Shown here: positions 1 to 6,911 of the stretch, one piece after another | Layout: the number at the start of each line of letters is the position of its first letter | Numbering within the stretch: position 1 is the stretch's first letter | Source of the DNA: Chloroflexota bacterium | GTDB lineage: Bacteria; Chloroflexota; UBA6077; JACCZL01 | Assembly (NCBI GenBank): GCA_013695975.1 | Contig: JACCZL010001020.1 | Location: 1 to 11,650 of the forward strand | Direction of reading: 5' to 3' | DNA: 11,650 nt | Notes under the pieces: generated by a model | Databases searched by the model: none | Told to the model about the DNA's origin: nothing | What the model saw: only the letters and a program-made list of their open reading frames with translations | Position numbers and translations under genes: made by a program

Positions 1-220
1 GCTCTTCGTGGCTCAGCCCAACCGTCGGCCGGCCCGCGATCACGCCGATCGTCGCCGGCACGCCCCCGCCCTCGCGGACGAACGCTTCGAGCCGTCGGGC
101 CACTTCGAGATTGCGCGGTCGCGGCAGCCCGTGCGAGATCAGCGTCGATTCAAGCGCCACGACCGCCCGGCCCGACTCGAGCGCGGCGCGGACCTCGTCG
201 GCGACGTGGATGGCGTGCAT
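1..220 (-). CDS. psuG: Pseudouridine-5'-phosphate glycosidase, N-terminal part (cut by window edge)
   Basis: PsuG breaks the C-C glycosidic bond of pseudouridine 5'-phosphate to give uracil and ribose 5-phosphate, the second step of cytosolic pseudouridine catabolism. Only the first 73 codons lie in the window. They read M-H-A-I-H-V-A-D-E-V, then the family signature VALESTLISHGLPRPRNLEV (residues 21-40), then VPATIGVIAGRPTVGL. The Glu of ALES (residue 24) matches the conserved active-site Glu near residue 31 of the E. coli enzyme; the catalytic lysines lie beyond the edge. The start is fixed at ATG 220, because an in-frame TGA sits two codons upstream (224-226). The gene is 56 bases downstream of the helicase-loader gene on the same strand, so it is probably the last-transcribed operon member seen here, although no strong ribosome binding site is visible. 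A PfkB-type pseudouridine kinase partner would be expected nearby but is not in the window. Confidence 0.9.
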   Translation of the reverse strand, partial: MHAIHVADEVRAALESGRAVVALESTLISHGLPRPRNLEVARRLEAFVREGGGVPATIGVIAGRPTVGLSHEE

Positions 221-276
221 CCGTCAGGCCCGCAAGGCCCCCGAGATCAGCGCCGAGGATGCCGCGCCCGGCCGGG

Positions 277-1710
277 TCACCGCCGTGAGCGGGGCGGGCT
301 CTCGCGCGTGTTGCTCGTCCGTCGAGGCCCGGCCTGCTCGAGGCGGTAGGGCGGAACCTCGAGGGTCTGGACGTCGGACAGCCGCGGATCGAGCATCCGC
401 GAGCGGATCCGTGGGTCCTGGTCCTCCAGCACCAGGTTGGTCGTGATGACGGTCGGCAGCATCGCGTTGTAGCGGTAGTTCAGGAGCTGGAAGAGCTTCT
501 CCTGGGCCCAGGGCGTGCCGCTCTGGGCCCCCAGGTCGTCGAGCACCAGCAGCGGCGTCGTCCGAATCGCCTCGAACACCTTGTCGTAACTGGCCTTGCT
601 GTCAGGAGCGTAGGCCGCCCGGAGGTGGTCTAGCAGGTCAGGCGCGGTGACGAAGTAGGCCGGGTGGGCGGCGGCGGCGCGCTCGTTCGCGATCGCGGCC
701 GCGAGGTGAGTCTTGCCCGTGCCAGGCAGCCCCTGAAGCACCAGCCAGCCGCTCGGGTCCTCGGCGAAGGCCCGCGCCCGTCGCAGCACCCGCCGCAAGG
801 TGTCGAGCTGGTACTCGTCAACGGACATGCCACGCTGGTCGAAGCTGTCGAACGTCATCTCGGCCAGCCTGCCAACGCCCACCCCGCCGAGTCGTTGGAG
901 GGCATCGGCCTCCCAGTCGTCGACGATGCAGAGCGTCGACAGGGTCGGGTCGAGCAGCCGCGTCCGCAGCCGCTCGTCCAGCTCCTCGGGACGGACGTTG
1001 GTCGTGACGACGGTCGGGAGCTGGCTGTTGTAGCGGTGGTTGAGGAGCTGGAACAGCTTCTCGCGGGCCCAGGCGGTCCCGCTCTGGGTCCCCAGGTCGT
1101 CGAGGATCAGCAGCGGGGTCTCGCGGACGCTCTCGAACAGCTCGTCATACCCGATCGGACTGGCCGGCGCGAAGGCCGCCCGAAGGTGGTCCAGCAAGTC
1201 GGGGACGACCACGAAGACCACCGCCTCGCCGGCGGTCAACCGAACGTTTGCAATGGCCGCGGCCAGGTGGGTCTTCCCGGAGCCTGGCGGGCCGGCCAGC
1301 AGCAGCCAGCCACTCGGGGCAGTGGCGAAGGCCCGCGCCCGCTCGACCGTCTCGCGGAATCGCGCCCGCCGAACCGGATCGGCGCTCCTCCCCTCGGGGT
1401 GGAGGCTCGCGAAATTCAAGCGGGTCAGCGGACCCAGATTGCTGAGCCGCTCGAGCCGCTGGCGTCGCAGCCCCTGAAGCTCGTCGGCCCGACAGGAGCA
1501 GGGCACCAGGCGGCCGAAGTCCGGGTCCCCAGCCGGAACGTCGCGGCGCAGGAAGCCGGCCCCTCGGCAGCGCGGGCAAGACGGCGCGCCGTCCACCCCG
1601 ACCGCCGCCTCTTCGGCCGCCGACTCAGGGTCGGACGAGGCGACCGTAGCGGCCTTCAGTATATCGCCGTGAATCCTCAGGCGGGTCAGGGCGTCGCCGA
1701 TCTTCTCCAC
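277..1710 (-). CDS. Helicase-loader ATPase (DnaI/DnaC-like) with two tandem P-loop modules
   Basis: A 477-residue cytoplasmic protein related to DnaI/DnaC, the AAA+ factors that deliver the replicative helicase DnaB to DNA. Order seen: a short N-terminal region; a Cys4 zinc-ribbon-like element (C45, C48, C71, C73); ATPase module 1 with Walker A GPPGSGKT (140-147), Walker B LLILDDLG (200-207), sensor TTN (236-238) and a candidate arginine finger at R251; then module 2 with GLPGTGKT (327-334), LLVLDDLG (387-394), TTN (423-425) and R438. Ordinary DnaI/DnaC proteins have one module and about 250-330 residues, so this is a duplicated or fused form. Both modules keep every catalytic motif; only the first is preceded by a zinc element. 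The start is GTG 1710, with GGAGG four bases upstream, and overlaps the preceding DnaD-like gene by 86 bases. Position after dnaB and a dnaD-like gene supports helicase loading. The two-module arrangement is seen directly; its mechanism is inference. Confidence 0.88.
   Translation of the reverse strand: MEKIGDALTRLRIHGDILKAATVASSDPESAAEEAAVGVDGAPSCPRCRGAGFLRRDVPAGDPDFGRLVPCSCRADELQGLRRQRLERLSNLGPLTRLNFASLHPEGRSADPVRRARFRETVERARAFATAPSGWLLLAGPPGSGKTHLAAAIANVRLTAGEAVVFVVVPDLLDHLRAAFAPASPIGYDELFESVRETPLLILDDLGTQSGTAWAREKLFQLLNHRYNSQLPTVVTTNVRPEELDERLRTRLLDPTLSTLCIVDDWEADALQRLGGVGVGRLAEMTFDSFDQRGMSVDEYQLDTLRRVLRRARAFAEDPSGWLVLQGLPGTGKTHLAAAIANERAAAAHPAYFVTAPDLLDHLRAAYAPDSKASYDKVFEAIRTTPLLVLDDLGAQSGTPWAQEKLFQLLNYRYNAMLPTVITTNLVLEDQDPRIRSRMLDPRLSDVQTLEVPPYRLEQAGPRRTSNTRESPPRSRR
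376..1341 (-). repeat. Internal duplication: two 405-base ATPase modules
   Basis: Bases 1341-937 (residues 124-258) and 780-376 (residues 311-445) encode two segments that align over 135 residues without a gap. Counting by eye, about 91 of 135 positions are identical. Both begin RARAFA, share GKTHLAAAIAN, PDLLDHLRAA and EKLFQLLN, and end LDPxLS. They are separated by a spacer of about 52 residues. The divergence is too large for an assembly duplicate and suggests an old, selected duplication within the gene. Confidence 0.9.
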
Positions 1711-2383
1711 TCGTCCTCCCCGGCGCCATCCCTCGACCGCGAAGCGCCCAGTTTTCGAGGATGCGCTTGACGTAGCGCCAGCTCCGCTTGTTCTGCCCGA
1801 CCGCCTCGCGAAAGGCGTCTTCGATCCAGAGCGGCGGATAGGTCAGCTCGGCCTCGAACAGCTCCTCAGCCAGCAACGGCGTCAGCAGCCCGACGTTTTG
1901 CTCGTACAGCTCGAAGATGCCGGGTCGGACGCCCTCCGAGCTGCCCGCCTCCATCGGGACGGCGGCCGGGCCGAACGGCCCGAGCGTGCGCTCGCCGAGC
2001 CGGATCGCCTCGGCGACCTGTCGATTTCGAGCCGTGTTCAGCAAGTAACAGGCCTCGTCCTGCTCGCCGTCGCGAACGGCGACCTCGAGCAAGGTTCCCC
2101 GCTCAGTCGCCCGTGCCAGGGCCGCCGCCAGCGTCTGCTCGGGCCCGGCCGGGTCCTCACCCCGCAGCGCCAGCAGTAGCTCCCGATCGGCCAACAGTTC
2201 GGACCGTCGGACGAAGCGCGGCTCCCCCTCACGGCTCCGCTCTTGTAGCAGCCGCCAGACGTGGAGCGTCGCTTTGAGCTCCCCGAGCGTGTCGATCTCG
2301 CGGAGCAGCGTCCCGAAGAGCTGGGCCGGCACCGGAACATACGCCATCCGATCGGGGAAGCCAGCGAAGCGGACGACGGTCAC
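1625..2383 (-). CDS. DnaD-like replication initiation protein
   Basis: A 252-residue protein of the DnaD / DnaB_2 type. In Firmicutes such proteins remodel origin or restart DNA and help recruit the helicase loader. The N-terminal part (about 5-120, with FAGFPDRMAYVPVP, then GELKATLHVWRLL and a SELLADRELL helix) resembles the winged-helix region of Chloroflexota DnaD-like proteins. The C-terminal DnaD domain spans about 155-215: IFELYEQNVGLLTPLLAEEL, then RSWRYVKRILENW (200-212), which is the family's closing helix. The last 40 residues are Arg/Pro-rich and probably disordered; part of them overlaps the next gene. The start is GTG 2383, whose last two bases are shared with the dnaB stop (GTGA), implying translational coupling; no strong binding site of its own is seen. 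It sits between the helicase and its loader, where a DnaD-type adaptor is expected. Family assignment is good, precise role inferred. Confidence 0.87.
   Translation of the reverse strand: MTVVRFAGFPDRMAYVPVPAQLFGTLLREIDTLGELKATLHVWRLLQERSREGEPRFVRRSELLADRELLLALRGEDPAGPEQTLAAALARATERGTLLEVAVRDGEQDEACYLLNTARNRQVAEAIRLGERTLGPFGPAAVPMEAGSSEGVRPGIFELYEQNVGLLTPLLAEELFEAELTYPPLWIEDAFREAVGQNKRSWRYVKRILENWALRGRGMAPGRTSGEDRRRPDPPEDSRRYTEGRYGRLVRP
1715..1719 (-). promoter_or_regulatory. Ribosome binding site that sets the loader start
   Basis: The minus strand reads GGGGAGGACGA immediately before GTG 1710, so GGAGG lies four bases from the start. It lies inside the end of the DnaD-like gene and is the main reason for accepting the upstream GTG and the 86-base overlap. 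Confidence 0.6.
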
Positions 2384-3738
2384 TCCCGATAGACCTCGAG
2401 GTCGAGGAACTTCGTGGTCCGACTATTGAACAGCAGCGAGACCTGGCCGGTCGGCCCGTTGCGGTGCTTGGCGACGTGGAGCTCGGCGATCCCCTGCTTT
2501 TCGCTGTCCTTGTTGTAGTAATCGTCGCGGTAGATGAAGATCACCACGTCGGCGTCTTGCTCGATCGCACCCGACTCTCGCAAGTCTGAGAGGATCGGGA
2601 TCTTCGGTGAGCGTGATTCGACGGCCCGCGAGAGCTGCGACAGGGCCAGCACCGGGACGTTGAGCTCGCGGGCGAGGATCTTGAGCTGGCGCGAGATCTC
2701 CGACATCTCCTGGACCCGGTTCTCGCCGCCCTGACCGCTCGTCATGAGCTGGAGGTGGTCGACGATCACCAGGTCGACCGGCGTGTCCAGGACCAGCCGT
2801 TTGGTCTTGGCCCGGACGTTGGTGACCGAGATGCCCGGCGAGTCGTCGATGTAGATCGGGGCTTCGGCCAGCATGCCGAGCGCATGCCCCAGCTTGCGGC
2901 TCTCGGCGTCCGAAAGCCGCCCCGTCCGAAGCCGCGTCGTGTCCACCCCCGACTCGGTCGCCAGCAGCCGCGCGGCCAACTGCCCCTTGGACATCTCCAG
3001 ACTAAAGATCGCCACCGTCGCCTTGAACTTCAGCGCTGCGTTCGCCGCGATCCCCATGGCCAACGAAGTTTTTCCCATCGATGGCCGCGCGGCCAGGATG
3101 ACCAGGTCGGAGCGCTGGAAGCCGCCCGCCGTGATCTTGTCGAGGTCGGCGAAGCCGCTTGGCACGCCGTAGCGGATCTGCTCGCCCTCCTGGAGCAGGG
3201 CCAACTGGTCCAGGTACTCCTGCAAGACCTCGCTCAGCGGCTGAAAGCTCCGATGGGCCTGCTTGTTGGCGACGTCGATCAGGATCTGCTCGCTCTTCTC
3301 GAGCGCGACCTCGGTGTCGAACTGGTTCTGGAAGCCGAGCGCCGCGATCCGACCGCCGGCCTGGATCAGCCGCCGCATGAACGCGCTGTCGGCCACGATC
3401 TTGGCGTACGGCTCGGCGTGAATCGGCGTCGGGACGACCCCGAGCAGGCCCGACAGGAAGACGACGCCGCCGGCCTCCTGCAGTCGGCCGCGCCGGTCCA
3501 GCTCGCTGATGACGGTCAGGTAGTCGACCGGCTCGTGGCGCTCGTAAAGGTCGAGCATGGCCTGGTAGACGGCGCCGTTGCGCTCGCGGTAGAAGTCCTT
3601 CGGGTCCAGGAACGCCGCGACGCGTCCGACCACTTCGCGGTCGAGCAGGGCGCTGCCGAGGACGGCTTCCTCGGCCTCGACGTTGTGCGGGGGGAGCCGC
3701 TCCGCGGCACCCTCGGGATACAGGCGTTCGATCGCCAC
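2380..3738 (-). CDS. dnaB: Replicative DNA helicase DnaB
   Basis: The hexameric 5'-3' helicase that unwinds DNA at the replication fork; cytoplasmic, ATP-driven. The 452-residue protein has normal family length with no intein. The N-terminal DnaB domain begins LPPHNVEAEEAVLGSALLDR (15-34). The RecA-like core carries Walker A ARPSMGKTS (217-225), the FSLEMS motif with catalytic E248, Walker B VDLVIVDHLQLM (321-332), LSQLSRAVESR (366-376), the DNA-binding-loop region DLRESGAIEQDAD (385-397) and KHRNGPTG (424-431). The start is GTG 3738: an in-frame TAG lies two codons upstream (3742-3744), and GGAG (3746-3749) is spaced seven bases away. It follows rplI after 23 bases, the classic rplI-dnaB synteny, and is coupled to the DnaD-like gene by a GTGA overlap. 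No key residue is missing. Confidence 0.98.
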   Translation of the reverse strand: MAIERLYPEGAAERLPPHNVEAEEAVLGSALLDREVVGRVAAFLDPKDFYRERNGAVYQAMLDLYERHEPVDYLTVISELDRRGRLQEAGGVVFLSGLLGVVPTPIHAEPYAKIVADSAFMRRLIQAGGRIAALGFQNQFDTEVALEKSEQILIDVANKQAHRSFQPLSEVLQEYLDQLALLQEGEQIRYGVPSGFADLDKITAGGFQRSDLVILAARPSMGKTSLAMGIAANAALKFKATVAIFSLEMSKGQLAARLLATESGVDTTRLRTGRLSDAESRKLGHALGMLAEAPIYIDDSPGISVTNVRAKTKRLVLDTPVDLVIVDHLQLMTSGQGGENRVQEMSEISRQLKILARELNVPVLALSQLSRAVESRSPKIPILSDLRESGAIEQDADVVIFIYRDDYYNKDSEKQGIAELHVAKHRNGPTGQVSLLFNSRTTKFLDLEVYRE

Positions 3739-3761
3739 GGCCTAACTCCAGGCGGGCCGGG

Positions 3762-4211
3762 CTACGCTTCGGCCCGGACGTCGACCGTCAGAGTCGCCGA
3801 GACGTTGCGGTGCAGGCGGATCGGGACCTCGAAGCTGCCGAGCTGGCGGATCGGGTCCGGCAGCTCGATCCGCCGCTTGTCGATCGGCTCGTGCAGACGG
3901 CGGGTGAGCGCCTCGGCGATGTCGCCACTGGTGATCGAGCCGTACAGCCGACCCTGGTCGCCGACTTTCGCGGTCATGACGACCGGCTCGGCTCCAATGC
4001 GGTCGGCGAGCGCCCGCGCCACGGTCTCCTCCGACGCAACGCGCTTCGACTCAGCGGTCTGGCGCTGCTCGACCCCCTTGAGGGCGCCAGCCGTCGCCAC
4101 CACCGCCAGCTTGCGCGGGATCAGGAAGTTGCGGGCGTACCCATCGGCCACGTCCTTGACTTCGCCGGCCTTGCCGGTCCCCTTGATGTCCTGCGTCAGG
4201 ATCACCTTCAT
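3762..4211 (-). CDS. rplI: Large-subunit ribosomal protein bL9
   Basis: bL9 binds 23S rRNA near the base of the L1 stalk and supports translational fidelity. The 149-residue product has normal length. The N-terminal rRNA-binding domain reads MKVILTQDIKGTGKAGEVKD, then GYARNFLIPRKLA (24-36). A connecting helix follows (about 42-75). The C-terminal domain has GDQGRLYGSITSGDIAEAL (84-102) and ends TLTVDVRAEA. The frame is open for 30 more codons upstream, but the family start is ATG 4211, which has AGGAG five bases before it (4217-4221), so the extension is rejected. It stops at TAG. It is the first gene of the minus-strand operon, here separated from the rpsF-ssb-rpsR genes that often precede it. 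Confidence 0.98.
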   Translation of the reverse strand: MKVILTQDIKGTGKAGEVKDVADGYARNFLIPRKLAVVATAGALKGVEQRQTAESKRVASEETVARALADRIGAEPVVMTAKVGDQGRLYGSITSGDIAEALTRRLHEPIDKRRIELPDPIRQLGSFEVPIRLHRNVSATLTVDVRAEA

Positions 4212-4257
4212 GGCCGCTCCTGGCGGGGCGTCCCGCGCGGACACCCGGCCCGTCGTC

Positions 4258-4266
4258 AGTATATCA
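4258..4266 (-). promoter_or_regulatory. Putative extended -10 promoter of the rplI-dnaB operon
   Basis: The minus strand reads TGATATACT here, matching the extended -10 form TGnTATAnT, in an otherwise GC-rich 207-base gap between rplI and the divergent gene. No good -35 hexamer lies 16-18 bases upstream, as is common for extended -10 promoters. It would start transcription near 4251 and give a leader of about 40 bases. Assigned by motif and position only. Confidence 0.5.
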
Positions 4267-4405
4267 ACGCTCCGGCCGCCCGGATATGGACCGGGAGTCA
4301 CAATAGAATCGCGACTTGCCGGGTTGTGCGCGCTGGTCTAGCGCGACCGGCCTGTGGCACAACGTCTCGCGTGCCGCGCGTCCGGCCGCGATGGGACGCG
4401 CGGAC

Positions 4406-4412
4406 GGAGGAG
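4406..4412 (+). promoter_or_regulatory. Ribosome binding site of the propeller gene
   Basis: GGAGGAG is followed six bases later by ATG 4419. This strong site selects that ATG, although the reading frame extends upstream through the rplI region. It also shows that the 5' end of the broken gene is intact. Confidence 0.7.
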
Positions 4413-4418
4413 CATCGC

Positions 4419-6867
4419 ATGGCAGGGCGTTCGGACGCCTGGAGCCTGAGGGACGGCGTCGCCCTGCTGTTGATCTACGCTGTCGTCGCGGCCGTGGCGG
4501 TCGCCTTCGCCTGGCCCTGGCGGCCAAGCCCGGCTCCGGGTGGCTCGGCCTTGGCTCGCTACGCGCCGATCCGCGACGGCGCGGCGACCCTGCTCGCCCG
4601 CTACGACCCCGGCGACGAGCTGCAGGCGTGGGAGAGCCGCAACGCGGCATTCGTGCCGTCGGCGGCGATCTACAACGACCTGCGCGGGGCCTTCGCGGGT
4701 GCGATCCTCCAGTTCTACCGACGGCCAGACGAGACGAGCTTCCCGATCGCGGAGCTGACCACACGGCTGGCCCCGGTCCAAATCCGCGAGTCGAGGAGCC
4801 GCGAGCTGCCTGCACGCGGTCGCGCCAAGAGCAGCAGCGACGTGCTGCTTCGAGAAGCGCGCGGCGAGCTGCTGGTCGGCCACTACGATGCCGCCACCCA
4901 TCGGGAGACCGTGTTCGACCCGCCGGTCCTGGTGCTGCCAGCCGACCTGGAGCTGGGCCGCGAGTGGGCGAGCGAGGGCACCCTCGGCGGCACGGACGCC
5001 TACGCCGTCCGCGGGCAGGTGCTCGAGGCGGGGAGGTCCGGCCCGTTCGATGACTGCCTGAAGGTTCGGCATCTTCGGGAGCGAGGACCGCGACGTCTAT
5101 GGCCTCGACGCCGAGACGGGAGCGTTGCGCTGGCGCGAGAAAACCGGTGGCGCGGTCGTGTCGTCCCCGGTGCTCGTGGGCGACCCGTCCGAGACCGCGG
5201 AGCAGGCCTTCATCGTGATCGGCTCCGACGACGGCGGGGCCCGCGCGCTTGACCCACGGACCGGCGAGCAGCGCTGGCTCTATTCGGCCGGCCGCGCCAT
5301 CGAGGCCCCGATCGTCGCCGCCGACGCAACGGTGTACGTCGCCAGCCGCGACGGTACCCTGGCGGCCCTCGACGCGGCGACAGGCGAGGTGTCCTGGACC
5401 ATTGGTGTCAGCGGGCCGAACGAGATCCTCCGAACCCAACCCGCGATCGGGGCCAAGCGGCTGTTCATCGTCGACGGGGGCGGGGCCGTGACGGCGCTCG
5501 ATCGGCAGGCTGGACGCCGCCTCTGGACGACGGCCGAGCGGAGCTACGTCGGTCCGCCGATCGTCCTCGACGAGACGCTCCTGGTAGCCGGCAAGGACGG
5601 GGAGATCTGGCGCCTGAGCGCCCTCGACGGCGCCCCCCAGGGTCGATGGGCGGCCGCCGAGGTCAGCAGCCCGACCGACCCCGCCCCGAGCTTCGTCCTC
5701 GGCCCGACCCTCGGAGGCGGCGCCATCTGGCTGATCGACGACGGGGGCGTCGTGCGGCGACTCGGCGCGTCGAGCGGGTTCGCCGCTTCGACCCCGCTTC
5801 GGGCGGCCTGGGTCCTCCAGGCATCCGACCCGCTGCTGGGCCGGAACTTCGTGTTCCGCACCGCCGCTGACTACGACGGCACGGCCGTCCTGGTCGATCT
5901 CGCCCGCAACTTCTACTTGATCGACCCGGCGACCGGCCGAGGGGCGCGTGGAGGCACCATCGGTGCGCCGGCCGGCGCCGCTGATGGGCCCGAGCAGCGC
6001 CTGGGCACGCCCGATCCGGTCGTGGCGGAGGGCACCCTCCTGGCCGTGGTGGGCAACCAGTTGCACGCGATGCGCCTGCCCGATGGCGCGGCGCTCTGGC
6101 AGTTCGGCGGTCAAGGGCTCGCGCTCCATCCGCCGACCGCGGCCGGAGATCACGTCCTCTGGCTCACGCTGACGCAGGCCGCCGGCGGTCCGCCGACCGG
6201 CGTGCTGTACGCGCTCGACCTGGCGGACGGCTCACTCCGCTGGGAGGCGCCGGTGGGAGCCGCCTCCTTCGCCGGTGGCGCGGTGATCCACGCCGATCGG
6301 GTCTACGTCAGCACGCCGCCGGCTGCGCTCGAGCTGGCGAGCGGCCGGCCAACCTGGCAGGCCGCTCTCGCAGAGGTGACGCTGGGAGCCCCGACCCTCA
6401 GCCCAGCCGGCGACACCCTCTTCGTGGGCACCAGCTCGCGGAGCGGTGGCGGTGCGGTCGTCGCGCTCGGCAGCGCTGATGGTCGTCTGCGCTGGCAGGC
6501 TGAGCTGGGCGCCGACTCCATCCACTTCGCCGAACGTCTCTAGTCGGATGGTGAAACCGTCGTCGTCCCCACATCCACCGGCGCCGTGCTCGGATTGGAC
6601 GCGGCGAGCGGTGCCGAGCGCTGGCGGCACGAGCCCGAGGACGGCCGCTTCGGCGGCATCGCGGTCGAAGGGGGGCGAGTCTGGCTCGTGCTCGAGAACG
6701 GCTGGGTCCTCGCTCTCGACGCCCACACCGGCCTCCCGATCGCTCGCTTCAGCGCGCTCGAGCTGAATCTCGCCGGGGCTGGCGCCTGGCATCGGCCGGC
6801 CAGGATCGGCGACACGATCATCGTCCCGCTCGGCCTGGTGACCCTCGGCCTCGAGGCGCCAAGGTGA
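4419..6867 (+). pseudogene. Membrane-anchored PQQ-like beta-propeller protein, frame broken and interrupted by a stop
   Basis: The first part (4419 to about 5066) has one N-terminal membrane anchor (residues about 14-34, VALLLIYAVVAAVAVAFAW). It continues as a folded-looking domain, LARYAPIRDGAATLLARYDP onward, ending GPFDDCLKV. The frame then changes by one base between 5059 and about 5070. The next frame has a TGA at 5059 and is open from 5062, reading FGSEDRDVYGLDAETGALRW and about nine further WD/PQQ-type blades of the pattern VYxxSxDGxLxALDxxTGxxxW. That frame meets TAG at 6541-6543, and coding clearly resumes after it (SDGETVVVPTSTGAVLGLDA, then blades to TGA 6867). TAG is used as a normal stop by rplI and dppC here, so recoding is unlikely. 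An intact version would be an extracytoplasmic scaffold, sensor or quinoprotein-like protein; its actual function is unknown. Sequencing error could explain one lesion, but two together favour decay. Confidence 0.8.
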
Positions 6868-6911
6868 GCCGGGCGGCGTATCGGTCGGTCGCCTGGCACG
6901 GTCGGTGACGG

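Noticed and set aside
664..1770. Long plus-strand open frame (368 codons) opposite the loader gene
   Set aside because: It is the antisense of a gene with clear P-loop motifs. Its translation is rich in Arg, Gly and Gln with no domain, as expected for shadow frames in GC-rich DNA.
4279..4295. CCCGG / CCGGG inverted repeat in the divergent intergenic region
   Set aside because: A five-base GC stem is expected by chance at this composition. It could be an operator near the rplI promoter, but nothing supports that beyond its position.
4212..4301. 30-codon N-terminal extension of bL9
   Set aside because: bL9 proteins start MKVIL, and AGGAG precedes ATG 4211. The extension also crosses the likely promoter.
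2755..4341. Plus-strand open frame of 528 codons opposite dnaB and rplI
   Set aside because: It lies entirely antisense to two unmistakable genes, has no start context and shows no recognisable motif.
4264..6153. Minus-strand open frame of 629 codons opposite the propeller gene
   Set aside because: The translation is Arg/Gly/Pro-rich and featureless, while the plus strand shows repeated propeller blades. Stop-poor antisense frames are common at this GC content.
6541..6543. TAG as a recoded sense codon (amber readthrough)
   Set aside because: rplI and dppC both end at TAG at the expected family length, so TAG acts as a stop in this genome.
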